DNA of 11,046 nucleotides from Candidatus Falkowbacteria bacterium CG23_combo_of_CG06-09_8_20_14_all_49_15 (GTDB lineage: Bacteria > Patescibacteriota > Patescibacteriia > Patescibacteriales > UM-FILTER-48-10): assembly GCA_002771615.1 (NCBI GenBank), contig PCSD01000095.1:1-11046 (forward strand), read 5' to 3'. A model generated the notes under the pieces. The model was given only the letters and a program-made list of their open reading frames with translations, had not been told where the DNA came from and did no database searches. Position 1 is the stretch's first letter, and every line of letters begins with the position of its first letter. The translations under genes were made by a program, and so were the position numbers. Shown here in pieces: positions 1 to 6,023 of the stretch.

Positions 1-2
1 TA

Positions 3-677
3 GATGGCAGTGGTGGCGGACCAATTTGCGGAAATAATATCATTGAATCCGGCGAAGAATGCGACGACGGCAATCTGGTGTCCGGGGACGGGTGTAATGA
101 AATATGCGAAACCGAAAACAATACGACATTATTTTCAACCAATAATTTCGGATCAGGCCTGCCCGCATCCGCTCCAAAATCGTCGCTTGAGCCTATTGTT
201 TTGGGTGAAGAAGGCTTGCCCGTTTTGAGTATCAGCAAGATCAGCGCTAAAGATTTGGTCAATCCGGGCGATAAAAACCTGTCTTTTACCGTCACCGTCG
301 CCAATACCGGCAATTTGACCGCTTTCAGCGTCAATTTACGCGATATTCTGCCTGATGTGATGGAATATGCCGAAGGCGGCGGGCAGGAAAAAACCTGGGT
401 CATCGGCGATTTGGCGCCTGGCCAGAGCAAAACCGTGGAATACGCGGTCAATATTAAATCGGACGCGTCCGCGGGTGAATATGAAAACCTGGCCATCGCT
501 TCCGCTTTCAACCATGGCGAAGTCAAAGACAGCGCGCTTGTGCGAGTAGCAAAAATTGAAGTCTTGGCCGCTTCCGGTTTTCGGATAAACGAACTGGGAA
601 TCCTCTTGGTTCTTCTGGCGATCGGACTGGGTTTTGCCTGGCAAAGCCGGCGGCGCTTGGCCGAAATTTCTCTGTAG
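3..677 (+). CDS. Cell-surface protein, C-terminal part (Cys-rich repeat, DUF11-like domain, sortase-type anchor); 5' end outside the window
   Basis: The frame is open to the left edge, so this is the last 224 residues of a larger secreted protein. Visible residues 9-35 hold CGN...ECDDGN...SGDGC...C, the signature of the myxococcal Cys-rich repeat (TIGR02232/DUF4215), with Cys at 9, 20, 31 and 35, presumably disulphide-bonded outside the cell. After a Ser/Asn/Pro linker, residues about 75-185 form a beta-rich DUF11/CARDB-like domain (TVTVANTGN, then DLAPGQSKTVEY). The C-terminus is LAASGF (188-193), a hydrophobic stretch (about 196-213) and an Arg cluster (QSRRR). This is the layout of a sortase sorting signal, with LAASG in place of LPXTG or LAXTG. 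A sortase gene follows 206 bp downstream and is the obvious candidate partner. The overall role (adhesion, S-layer or pilus-like) cannot be read from this fragment. Confidence 0.85.
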   Translation, partial: DGSGGGPICGNNIIESGEECDDGNLVSGDGCNEICETENNTTLFSTNNFGSGLPASAPKSSLEPIVLGEEGLPVLSISKISAKDLVNPGDKNLSFTVTVANTGNLTAFSVNLRDILPDVMEYAEGGGQEKTWVIGDLAPGQSKTVEYAVNIKSDASAGEYENLAIASAFNHGEVKDSALVRVAKIEVLAASGFRINELGILLVLLAIGLGFAWQSRRRLAEISL

Positions 678-688
678 CACTTTTTACC

Positions 689-730
689 AAACACCTTGGG
701 CGCTGTTTTAGCGCCCAAGGTGTTTTTTTT
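689..730 (+). terminator. Rho-independent terminator after the surface-protein gene
   Basis: A perfect 13-bp stem (691-703 with 711-723), extendable by flanking A-T pairs, has a 7-nt loop at 704-710 and runs straight into a T tract (723-730). It begins 14 nt after the stop codon. The stem is GC-rich in its inner half, so this is a textbook intrinsic terminator for the gene upstream. Confidence 0.93.
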
Positions 731-776
731 GGAGGTAAAAAGACCGCCAGGCGGTGGATTTTTAATTAGTGATTTT

Positions 777-813
777 GGTCGTAAAGTTCATCACCCAAAC
801 TTACGATTTTTTT
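777..813 (+). terminator. Second terminator-like hairpin (tandem terminator or leader hairpin)
   Basis: TCGTAA (779-784) pairs with TTACGA (801-806). With one bulged A at 785 the stem continues as GTT/AAC (786-788 with 798-800), leaving a 9-nt loop. Seven T residues follow at 807-813, so the orientation fits termination on the + strand. It lies 47 nt beyond the first terminator with no gene between. A backup terminator is the simplest reading; an attenuator in a sortase leader would need a promoter at about 731-776, and none is obvious. Confidence 0.5.
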
Positions 814-850
814 AACTATCGCCAATCATTGTTTATAAATTTTTTCACTT

Positions 851-873
851 TTTGCCTATAAACTTTGCCTATA
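851..873 (+). repeat. Direct repeat TTTGCCTATA x2 in the sortase upstream region
   Basis: The 10-mer TTTGCCTATA occurs at 851-860 and again at 864-873, a 13-bp period, 11 bp before the GTG start of the sortase gene. Each copy brings a -10-like TATAAA (857-862) or TATAGT (870-875). The stretch 814-883 is very AT-rich and is where the sortase/CAP promoter should lie. No well-spaced -35/-10 pair stands out, so the repeat may be a duplicated -10 element, an operator, or chance. Confidence 0.4.
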
Positions 874-883
874 GTTTAAAAAA

Positions 884-1570
884 GTGTTAAAATCTGAACA
901 GATGAGAGAAGTTTTTTCTGTCATTAGAAAGAAAAAAAAATTTTTTGAGCGGTTATTTGTCATATCCGTTATTTTTTGTATTATTTTAGCATCATATCTG
1001 CTTTTTCTTCCTTTTTATCCTTTATTAAAATACCAATGGCTCAAATTTCAGCCCCGGGTAAATGTTGTTAATGTCCAGCTTGAATCCGATCAGGAAGCCG
1101 CGCGCAAAGCGGACAGGAAAGAGGATAATCTGTCCGGACGTCTGCCCGAGGCGGATATTTCCGTTTCCGCCGACCGCTTGATCATCCCAAAAATCGGGGT
1201 CAACGCCCCGATCATTGAATCAGACAACGAGGAATACGGGCTCGCGCGCGGTGTCTGGCGCGTGCCTGATTCGTCCACGCCGGCGCGGGGCGGGAACACG
1301 GTCATTACCGGCCACCGTTTCAAATACCTCCCGCCCAATAACCTGACTTTTTATCTTCTGGACAAGCTGTCCGCCAACGACGAATTTTTCCTCTATTGGC
1401 ATGGGCAAACCTATGCTTACCGAATCTTGGAAACAAAAATCGTTCCGGCCAGCGACCGTTCCATTTTAAAACCTTCCGCTCAGCCGATTGTTACGCTTTT
1501 TACTTGCCATCCGCTCTATTCCACGGCCAACAGGCTGGTGGTCATCGGCCGGCTGAAGGTTGAAGAATAA
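884..1570 (+). CDS. Sortase (class D/E-like transpeptidase), membrane-anchored
   Basis: Sortases are extracytoplasmic cysteine transpeptidases that cut a C-terminal sorting signal and attach the protein to the envelope. This 228-residue protein has a basic N-terminus (RKKKK, 15-19), one membrane helix (about 24-47), a charged linker and the sortase beta-barrel from about residue 97 (DRLIIPKIGVNAPI). The catalytic triad is visible: His144 in TGH, Cys208 in TLFTCHP, and Arg217 in NRLVV. The TLxTCxP...RLVV arrangement is nearest to class D/E housekeeping sortases; the class is inferred by eye. The start is GTG at 884. ATG at 902 (residue 7) is a real alternative, and neither has a clear ribosome binding site. 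The CAP-domain gene begins two bases after the stop, and the LAASG protein upstream is the likely substrate. Confidence 0.93.
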   Translation: MLKSEQMREVFSVIRKKKKFFERLFVISVIFCIILASYLLFLPFYPLLKYQWLKFQPRVNVVNVQLESDQEAARKADRKEDNLSGRLPEADISVSADRLIIPKIGVNAPIIESDNEEYGLARGVWRVPDSSTPARGGNTVITGHRFKYLPPNNLTFYLLDKLSANDEFFLYWHGQTYAYRILETKIVPASDRSILKPSAQPIVTLFTCHPLYSTANRLVVIGRLKVEE

Positions 1571-1572
1571 AT

Positions 1573-3021
1573 ATGAAAGAGAATAAATCATTTTGGAAAA
1601 AAATTTTGGCGTTTTTCTTCTTAGTCGGATTGCTGTCCAGGCTCTACCGGATTTTTCGCGGCCCTTTTTGTCTCCGCGATTTCAGGAGCAATTGGTGTTC
1701 ATTCTGGCAGGGCGAAAAAAAAGAAGTCAAACAGCTGATTGGCCGGGAAGAAGGCGCGCAAAAATATTTTCATGATTCAATAAAAATTTTTTCCGATTAT
1801 TTTATCCCGCAGGCCGCCAACGGGCATAAACCGAAAATTTTACGTCCTCATTCTTTACTGGTCATCGTCCTTTTCCTGACCGTGCTGAAATTTTCCGCGT
1901 TGGCTTATGTTTTTTTTATCTATCCCAATCCGGCGCGCATGTCCGGACTGATGGAAAACGAAGTCTTATCCCTCATTAACCAGGATCGGGACGTATCCGG
2001 CTTGCCGCCCTTGGTTCTGAACGCGGCTCTGTCTGCTTCGGCTTTGAAAAAGGCGCAGGATATGTCCGAACGCGATTATTTCGCCCATCAATCGCCGGAC
2101 GGCCGCCAGCCTTGGGATTGGATTGAACGCGCCGATTACCCATATCTTTATGTCGGTGAAAATTTGGCCATGAATTTTTCCTCCGGCTTGTCCGCGCACA
2201 ATGCCTTGATGGCTTCGCCCAGCCACCGGAAAAATATCTTGAACGAACGGTACCATGATGTCGGTCTGGCGGTCATCAGTGGAAAAATCAACGGCCAGTC
2301 CACCAATATTCTCGTGCAAATTTTCGGCGCGGAAAAGACTTTGGACTTGGCCATTGCGCCCGCCACCGCCATTACGGCCGGCACTACCGCCAATCAGGCC
2401 AAGATCATCGCGTCCGAAGCCGCAGCCGCTTTTACGCCCGCGAAAGAAGAAAATATTGTCCGGCCAAAAACAGCCGGCCCGGCCCAACCGGCCGTTCCGG
2501 AAGCGACAGAAATTCGTCCGCCGACCGTGGCCGCGTCCGCGAACAATTTTTCGCCTGCTCCGTCTGATCCGCCGGCCGCGCCGCTTGGCCAGGAAAAATT
2601 GCCGGCTGGACCTCCGGCCGCGGAAATCGGAGCGCTTGACCAAACGGCGCCTCAGACTGCCGTCCGGCCGGACCGGCTGGCAGTCTTGGAAATCCCGGAT
2701 TTTGCCGCGCGGGACGCGGCTCAAGCGCCGGACAATCCGGAAATCGTCCCCCAGCCGTTGAAATCAATCGCCTATTTTCCCAGTTTGGACAGCGCGCCCG
2801 TCAAGCGAGGCTTGGATATTATTCATTATTCACGCTTGATTATGTTCGGCGCCATCATGTTCATGATCGGCGCCTTGAGCCTGAATATTATGATCCGCTG
2901 GCGCTTTCAGCATAAGCCGGTCATTGTCCAGTCATTGCTGGCGATATTTTTTCTGATTGCTTTATTTTCCGTAAGAATGCATCCGCTGGAAAATTTCGCC
3001 GGCCTAATCGGTATTATCTGA
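1573..3021 (+). CDS. Membrane-tethered CAP/SCP-domain (YkwD-like) extracellular protein
   Basis: 482 residues. A hydrophobic stretch near residues 10-22 and a strong membrane helix at about 93-117 precede a CAP domain (about 126-252). CAP hallmarks seen are LINQDRDVSGLPPL, YFAHQSPDGR (His172), GENLA (195-199), SPSHRKNIL (215-223) and a closing VQIFGA. Next comes a long Pro/Ala-rich, probably disordered linker (about 259-400). Two more membrane helices follow (about 420-442 and 448-466). The expected topology puts the CAP domain and linker outside, tethered at both ends. Bacterial CAP proteins are common, but their biochemical role is mostly unknown, so no reaction is assigned. Co-transcription with the sortase (2-bp gap) points to an envelope role. 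The start is ATG at 1573; a weak purine run in the end of the sortase gene is the only possible ribosome binding site. Confidence 0.88.
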   Translation: MKENKSFWKKILAFFFLVGLLSRLYRIFRGPFCLRDFRSNWCSFWQGEKKEVKQLIGREEGAQKYFHDSIKIFSDYFIPQAANGHKPKILRPHSLLVIVLFLTVLKFSALAYVFFIYPNPARMSGLMENEVLSLINQDRDVSGLPPLVLNAALSASALKKAQDMSERDYFAHQSPDGRQPWDWIERADYPYLYVGENLAMNFSSGLSAHNALMASPSHRKNILNERYHDVGLAVISGKINGQSTNILVQIFGAEKTLDLAIAPATAITAGTTANQAKIIASEAAAAFTPAKEENIVRPKTAGPAQPAVPEATEIRPPTVAASANNFSPAPSDPPAAPLGQEKLPAGPPAAEIGALDQTAPQTAVRPDRLAVLEIPDFAARDAAQAPDNPEIVPQPLKSIAYFPSLDSAPVKRGLDIIHYSRLIMFGAIMFMIGALSLNIMIRWRFQHKPVIVQSLLAIFFLIALFSVRMHPLENFAGLIGII

Positions 3022-3052
3022 TTTTTATACGTTTAGCAAATGCTGCTGGAAA

Positions 3053-3100
3053 TTATATTGATTGAATATTGTGTATTGGATATTGAAGCGTAAATATTTA
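3053..3100. repeat. AT-rich spacer segment built on recurring TATTG
   Basis: The non-coding segment contains TATTG at 3056, 3067, 3074 and 3081, i.e. irregular iterations of an ATATTG-like word, and ends in the perfect 10-bp palindrome TAAATATTTA (3091-3100). It lies in the 140-bp spacer between the CAP gene and mnmA. No terminator or convincing promoter is visible there. Confidence 0.35.
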
Positions 3101-3130
3101 TTCTTAGCCTTGGCCGGCCCGATTTAATAA

Positions 3131-3154
3131 TCCGCCAATCAGCTAATTCGCTAA
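3131..3154. repeat. Degenerate 8-bp tandem repeat (three copies) just upstream of mnmA
   Basis: Three adjacent octamers, TCCGCCAA (3131-3138), TCAGCTAA (3139-3146) and TTCGCTAA (3147-3154), share the pattern T-Y-M-G-C-Y-A-A. They end seven bases before the mnmA ATG, where a Shine-Dalgarno would normally sit, and none is present. Whether it is a genome-wide intergenic repeat or chance cannot be decided from one locus. Confidence 0.45.
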
Positions 3155-3161
3155 TATTTCT

Positions 3162-4244
3162 ATGCTGAAAAAATCCGTGATCGCCGTGGCCATGTCCGGC
3201 GGGGTTGATTCCAGCGTCGCGGCTTTGTTGGTCAAAAAACAAGCAAAAACCGCTTTCGGACTGTTTATGCGTCTGGGCAACCCGAATGAAAATGAAGCGG
3301 AAAGAGCGGCTCGAGCCGTTTGCCGGCGCCTGTCCATGGAGTTGCGCGTGGTCAACTTGGCCGATCAGTTCGCGGCCAAAGTAAAAAAATATTACTTGGA
3401 TTCTTACGAGCAGGGAGTTACGCCCAACCCCTGCGCCATCTGCAACCGCTTGGTAAAATTCGGCGATCTCCTGCGGCGGGCTTTGGCGGCCGGCGCTGAT
3501 TACCTGGCTACCGGCCATTATGTCCGGCGCCGGGAAAAAAAAGAGGGAGCCGGCCGCGCGTCGGTTTTTGAACTTTGGTCAGCCGCTGACCAGAGTAAAG
3601 ACCAATCCTATTTTCTTTGGGGCCTGACGCCGGCCCAAATCCGGCCGGTCCTTTTCCCTTTGGGCGATTTGCGCAAGACTTTGGTGCGCCGCTTGGCCAA
3701 GCGGGCCGGTTTGCCGAGCCTGGAGAAAGAAAGCCATGATGCCTGTTTTTTATCCCAAAGCGCCGGCCATCAATCTTTTTTAAGATCCTCGCTCCGTCTT
3801 CGGCCCGGTCCGATCATAGCGCCGGACAGTAAAATAATCGGGCAACACGAAGGCCTGCCGCTTTATACCATCGGCCAAAGGCAGGGAATCGCGGTCGGCG
3901 GCGCCGGCCCTTATTATGTCTATGGGAAAGACCGAGCCGCTAATGCGCTTTTAGTGGCCGGACCGGACCGGCCGGATTTGTTCCGGAAAAAAAGTTTCAT
4001 TGTCGGGTTTGTGAATTGGATTAAAGGCGCGCGTCCGCGCCTGCCCTTGTCCGCCCGTATCGTCTTCCGCTATCGTCATCCGGGCGCCCAAGGTTTGCTT
4101 AAGGCTGTCTCCGGCCCCGGCCCAGATAAAAAAATCATTATTGAATTAACTGTCGCGCAGAAAGCGATTACACCCGGCCAATCCGCGGTTTTTTACCGCG
4201 GACGTCAGCTTGTGGGGGGTGGAATTATATTGGAAAATGATTAA
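3162..4244 (+). CDS. mnmA: tRNA-specific 2-thiouridylase MnmA
   Basis: MnmA activates U34 of the tRNAs for Lys, Glu and Gln with ATP and inserts sulphur to give 2-thiouridine at the wobble position. The 360-residue length is normal. The N-terminal PP-loop is SGGVDSS (12-18). The first active-site cysteine lies in TPNPCAICN, where Cys94 matches the usual NxxLCN position and Cys91 makes it a CxxC pair. ATGHY (116-120) and KDQSYFLWGL are typical. Cys195 (HDACFLS) is the second catalytic cysteine. YTIGQRQG (235-242) opens the central domain, and a beta-barrel domain ends the protein. The segment after the PP-loop is shorter than in E. coli and lacks the usual WxDDD-like insert. ATG at 3162 is the only sensible start, because the next Met (11) abuts the PP-loop. 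There is no Shine-Dalgarno. The gene stands alone between spacers. Confidence 0.96.
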   Translation: MLKKSVIAVAMSGGVDSSVAALLVKKQAKTAFGLFMRLGNPNENEAERAARAVCRRLSMELRVVNLADQFAAKVKKYYLDSYEQGVTPNPCAICNRLVKFGDLLRRALAAGADYLATGHYVRRREKKEGAGRASVFELWSAADQSKDQSYFLWGLTPAQIRPVLFPLGDLRKTLVRRLAKRAGLPSLEKESHDACFLSQSAGHQSFLRSSLRLRPGPIIAPDSKIIGQHEGLPLYTIGQRQGIAVGGAGPYYVYGKDRAANALLVAGPDRPDLFRKKSFIVGFVNWIKGARPRLPLSARIVFRYRHPGAQGLLKAVSGPGPDKKIIIELTVAQKAITPGQSAVFYRGRQLVGGGIILEND

Positions 4245-4251
4245 ATTATTT

Positions 4252-4286
4252 TGTCAAGATTGACATTTACTCCTATTTATTATAAT
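4252..4286 (+). promoter_or_regulatory. rpsB-tsf promoter with an inverted repeat at the -35 box
   Basis: A consensus -35 TTGACA (4260-4265) and consensus -10 TATAAT (4281-4286) are separated by 15 bp, shorter than the usual 17. TAATGT at 4283-4288 would give 17. TGTCAA (4252-4257) is the exact inverse of the -35 hexamer with two bases between, so the -35 sits inside an inverted repeat that could be an operator. Transcription would start near 4293, giving a leader of roughly 130 nt. Confidence 0.7.
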
Positions 4287-4295
4287 GTATAAAAC

Positions 4296-4405
4296 GCTCT
4301 CCTTATAAAAGGGAAGCCGATTTTATTATTTAATTAAATCTCTCACGCCAACGATAATTTTCCTTGAATAGGATAATTTAAAACAAATCCTATTTGCGGT
4401 TGGCG
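4296..4405 (+). promoter_or_regulatory. Structured 5' leader of rpsB (possible S2 autoregulatory element)
   Basis: Two foldable elements lie between the promoter and rpsB. The first is a hairpin at 4296-4317 (GCT and TCCTT strands, an ATAA loop, one internal mismatch). The second is nested. The outer stem CGCCAAC (4346-4352) pairs perfectly with GTTGGCG (4399-4405), and the inner stem AATAGGAT (4367-4374) pairs perfectly with ATCCTATT (4387-4394) around a 12-nt A-rich loop. The 3' strand of the outer stem touches GGAGG (4405-4409), just ahead of the proximal Shine-Dalgarno. Many bacteria repress rpsB-tsf through S2 binding to such a leader; that function here is inferred from position and pairing only. 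Confidence 0.5.
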
Positions 4406-4418
4406 GAGGAAGAAAGGA
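4405..4418 (+). promoter_or_regulatory. Shine-Dalgarno region of rpsB
   Basis: Two purine-rich anti-SD matches precede the ATG at 4426: GGAGG (4405-4409, 16 nt away) and AAGGA (4414-4418, 7 nt away). The second has normal spacing and probably serves initiation. This is the only clearly canonical ribosome binding site in the window. Confidence 0.75.
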
Positions 4419-4425
4419 AAAACCT

Positions 4426-5169
4426 ATGATTAATCTGCCAAGCTTGGAGGACATGCTTAAGGCCGGCATGCATTTCGGGCATCGTACGTTCAAGTGGTAT
4501 CCGAAAATGGCCCCTTATATCTTTGCCAAAAGAAACGGCGTTCACATCATTGATCTGCGTAAATCGCGGGAAAATTTGGGCGCGGCCATTGAGTTCATGG
4601 CCAAAATGATTTTTGACAATAAGACCATCCTGTTTGTCGGTTCCAAAACACAAGTAAAAAAACAGATGGAAAAGACCGCCAAGGCCGTGAATATGCCGTA
4701 TGTAACCGGCAAATGGCTGGCCGGCATCGTGACAAATTTTGCCGTCATAAAAAAGGCGATCAATAAATACAGCAAATTGGTGGACGAGAAAAAACTCGGT
4801 AAACTTGGCAAATACACCAAAAAAGAACGGCTGGATTTTGATCGGGAAATCAAGCGTCTGGAATTCAAAGTCGGCGGATTGGTCAGCCTAAAACGTTTAC
4901 CGGACGCGATTTTTGTCTGGGACGTGAAAGTGGAAAAAAACGCGATCCTGGAAGCCAAAAAGAAAAACATCCCTTTGATCGCGGTTTGCGATACAAACGC
5001 GAATCCAAGCGGCATCAAATATGTCATTCCCGCCAACGATGACGCGACCAAAACCATCAAGCTGGTCCTCTCTTGCGTGGAGAAGAATTTGGTTGAGGCT
5101 CTAAGTAAAAAGACGGAAAGCGCCGCGAGCGGCGGAAAAGAGCCGATCAAAGAGATTGTGAAAGAATAA
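4426..5169 (+). CDS. rpsB: 30S ribosomal protein S2
   Basis: S2 is a large surface protein of the small ribosomal subunit, assembled late between head and body. The 247-residue protein follows the family from end to end. It has an N-terminal MLKAGMHFGHRTFKWYPKMAPYIF, then NGVHIIDLRKS, TILFVGSKTQ, and KWLAGIVTNF (the family's WLGG-LTNF). The mid-region coiled-coil segment is lysine- and glutamate-rich, followed by LPDAIFVWD, IPLIAVCDTNANP and a final YVIPANDDA. A short charged tail closes it. The start at 4426 is fixed by the family N-terminus and a Shine-Dalgarno 7 nt upstream. tsf follows after 22 nt, the classic rpsB-tsf operon, driven by the promoter at 4260-4286 and probably controlled through the structured leader. 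Confidence 0.98.
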   Translation: MINLPSLEDMLKAGMHFGHRTFKWYPKMAPYIFAKRNGVHIIDLRKSRENLGAAIEFMAKMIFDNKTILFVGSKTQVKKQMEKTAKAVNMPYVTGKWLAGIVTNFAVIKKAINKYSKLVDEKKLGKLGKYTKKERLDFDREIKRLEFKVGGLVSLKRLPDAIFVWDVKVEKNAILEAKKKNIPLIAVCDTNANPSGIKYVIPANDDATKTIKLVLSCVEKNLVEALSKKTESAASGGKEPIKEIVKE

Positions 5170-5191
5170 ATTAAATTATCTATTAAAAGAT

Positions 5192-6001
5192 ATGGATTCA
5201 TTATCATTGCTTAAAGAAGTGCGGGAAATAAGCGGGGCCGGCGTTCAAGACTGTCAAAACGCGATCCGCGAGGCGCAAGGCGACAAGGAAAAAGCGCTTT
5301 TACTCCTCCGCCAGAAAGGCATGGCCAAAGCGGCGAAAAGGAACGACCGGGTAGCCGGCGAAGGCGTCATAATGGTTTGGGCCGACGATGCGCGGCAAAA
5401 TGCTTTCTTGCTGGAAATGACCGCGGAAACCGATTTTGTGATCAAAAGCGAACGTTTTAACCAGCTGGCGCAAAAAATCTTCAGCTTGGCCAAGGAAAAA
5501 TCAGCGGCGGATCTGCCGGCTTTGCTGGCTTTGCCTTTGGACGGCCAGCCGGTTTCCGAACATTTGCAGATTTTGAGCGGCGTGATCGGCGAAAAAATTT
5601 CCTTAAGCCGCTATTTCAAGCAGAATACGACCGGCACATTGGCGGTTTACGCGCATGCCGGGGGGAAAATCGCCGCCCTCGCGGTCTTATCCGCGCCGAA
5701 CCAGAAAGATCTGGCTTTTGAAATCGCGATGCAGGTGGCGGCCGCCAATCCTCTTTATATTTCTTCCGCGGATGTTCCGGCCGATATCATTGCCAAAGAA
5801 AAAGATATCTACCGCGCTCAACTCGCGGCCGAAGGCAAGCCGGCCCAAATCCAGGAAAAAATAATTGACGGAAAACTTAACAAATATTTTTCTGAATTCT
5901 GCCTGCTGGAACAAGAATATATCAAAGAAGAAAAGAAAAAAGTTAAAGAGATTCTGGACACGATAAAAGTGGAGTCGTTTACCCGCTGGTCGCTTGTTTA
6001 A
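5192..6001 (+). CDS. tsf: Translation elongation factor Ts
   Basis: EF-Ts is the guanine-nucleotide exchange factor that strips GDP from EF-Tu. The N-terminal UBA-like domain (about 1-50) carries LLKEVREISGAGVQDC and ends near KAAKRNDRVAGEG. TAETDFVIKSERF (77-89) contains the TDFV motif that contacts the EF-Tu nucleotide site. IAMQVAAANPLYIS (178-191) and the QEKIIDGKLNKYF stretch are typical of the core and C-terminal subdomain. At 269 residues it is slightly shorter than E. coli EF-Ts (about 283). The C-terminus ends at RWSLV without the longer conserved tail. The start is ATG at 5192, fixed by the family N-terminus, with only a weak AAAAGA ahead. It is co-transcribed with rpsB (22-nt gap) and probably with the following PSP1/RicT gene (22-nt gap). 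Confidence 0.97.
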   Translation: MDSLSLLKEVREISGAGVQDCQNAIREAQGDKEKALLLLRQKGMAKAAKRNDRVAGEGVIMVWADDARQNAFLLEMTAETDFVIKSERFNQLAQKIFSLAKEKSAADLPALLALPLDGQPVSEHLQILSGVIGEKISLSRYFKQNTTGTLAVYAHAGGKIAALAVLSAPNQKDLAFEIAMQVAAANPLYISSADVPADIIAKEKDIYRAQLAAEGKPAQIQEKIIDGKLNKYFSEFCLLEQEYIKEEKKKVKEILDTIKVESFTRWSLV

Positions 6002-6023
6002 AAGTCATTTTTTAAATCAGCTT

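Noticed and set aside
1966..2724. 252-codon open frame on the minus strand inside the CAP gene
   Set aside because: Its translation is Arg/Gly-rich low-complexity with no recognisable motif. It mirrors the GC-rich Pro/Ala linker and CAP codons of the real gene.
2255..2761. 168-codon open frame on the plus strand, shifted relative to the CAP gene
   Set aside because: It is an Arg/Pro-rich product of reading the Pro/Ala linker in another frame. It has no start signal and lies within a well-supported gene.
3033..3518. Minus-strand open frame of 161 codons overlapping the mnmA start
   Set aside because: Most of it is antisense to the conserved PP-loop region of MnmA, and the rest is AT-rich spacer.
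4224..4257. Divergent minus-strand promoter (TTGACA 4257-4252, TATAAT 4229-4224)
   Set aside because: Both hexamers exist on the minus strand, but the spacer is 22 bp, too long for a normal promoter, and no minus-strand gene follows.
4542..5207. 221-codon minus-strand open frame opposite rpsB
   Set aside because: The plus strand encodes an unmistakable S2. The antisense product has no family resemblance and no promoter or ribosome binding site was seen.
5994..6023. TTG start giving ricT a ten-residue N-terminal extension overlapping tsf
   Set aside because: The family N-terminus begins with the KLAKIQITA-like strand right after ATG 6024. TTG 5994 has no Shine-Dalgarno.
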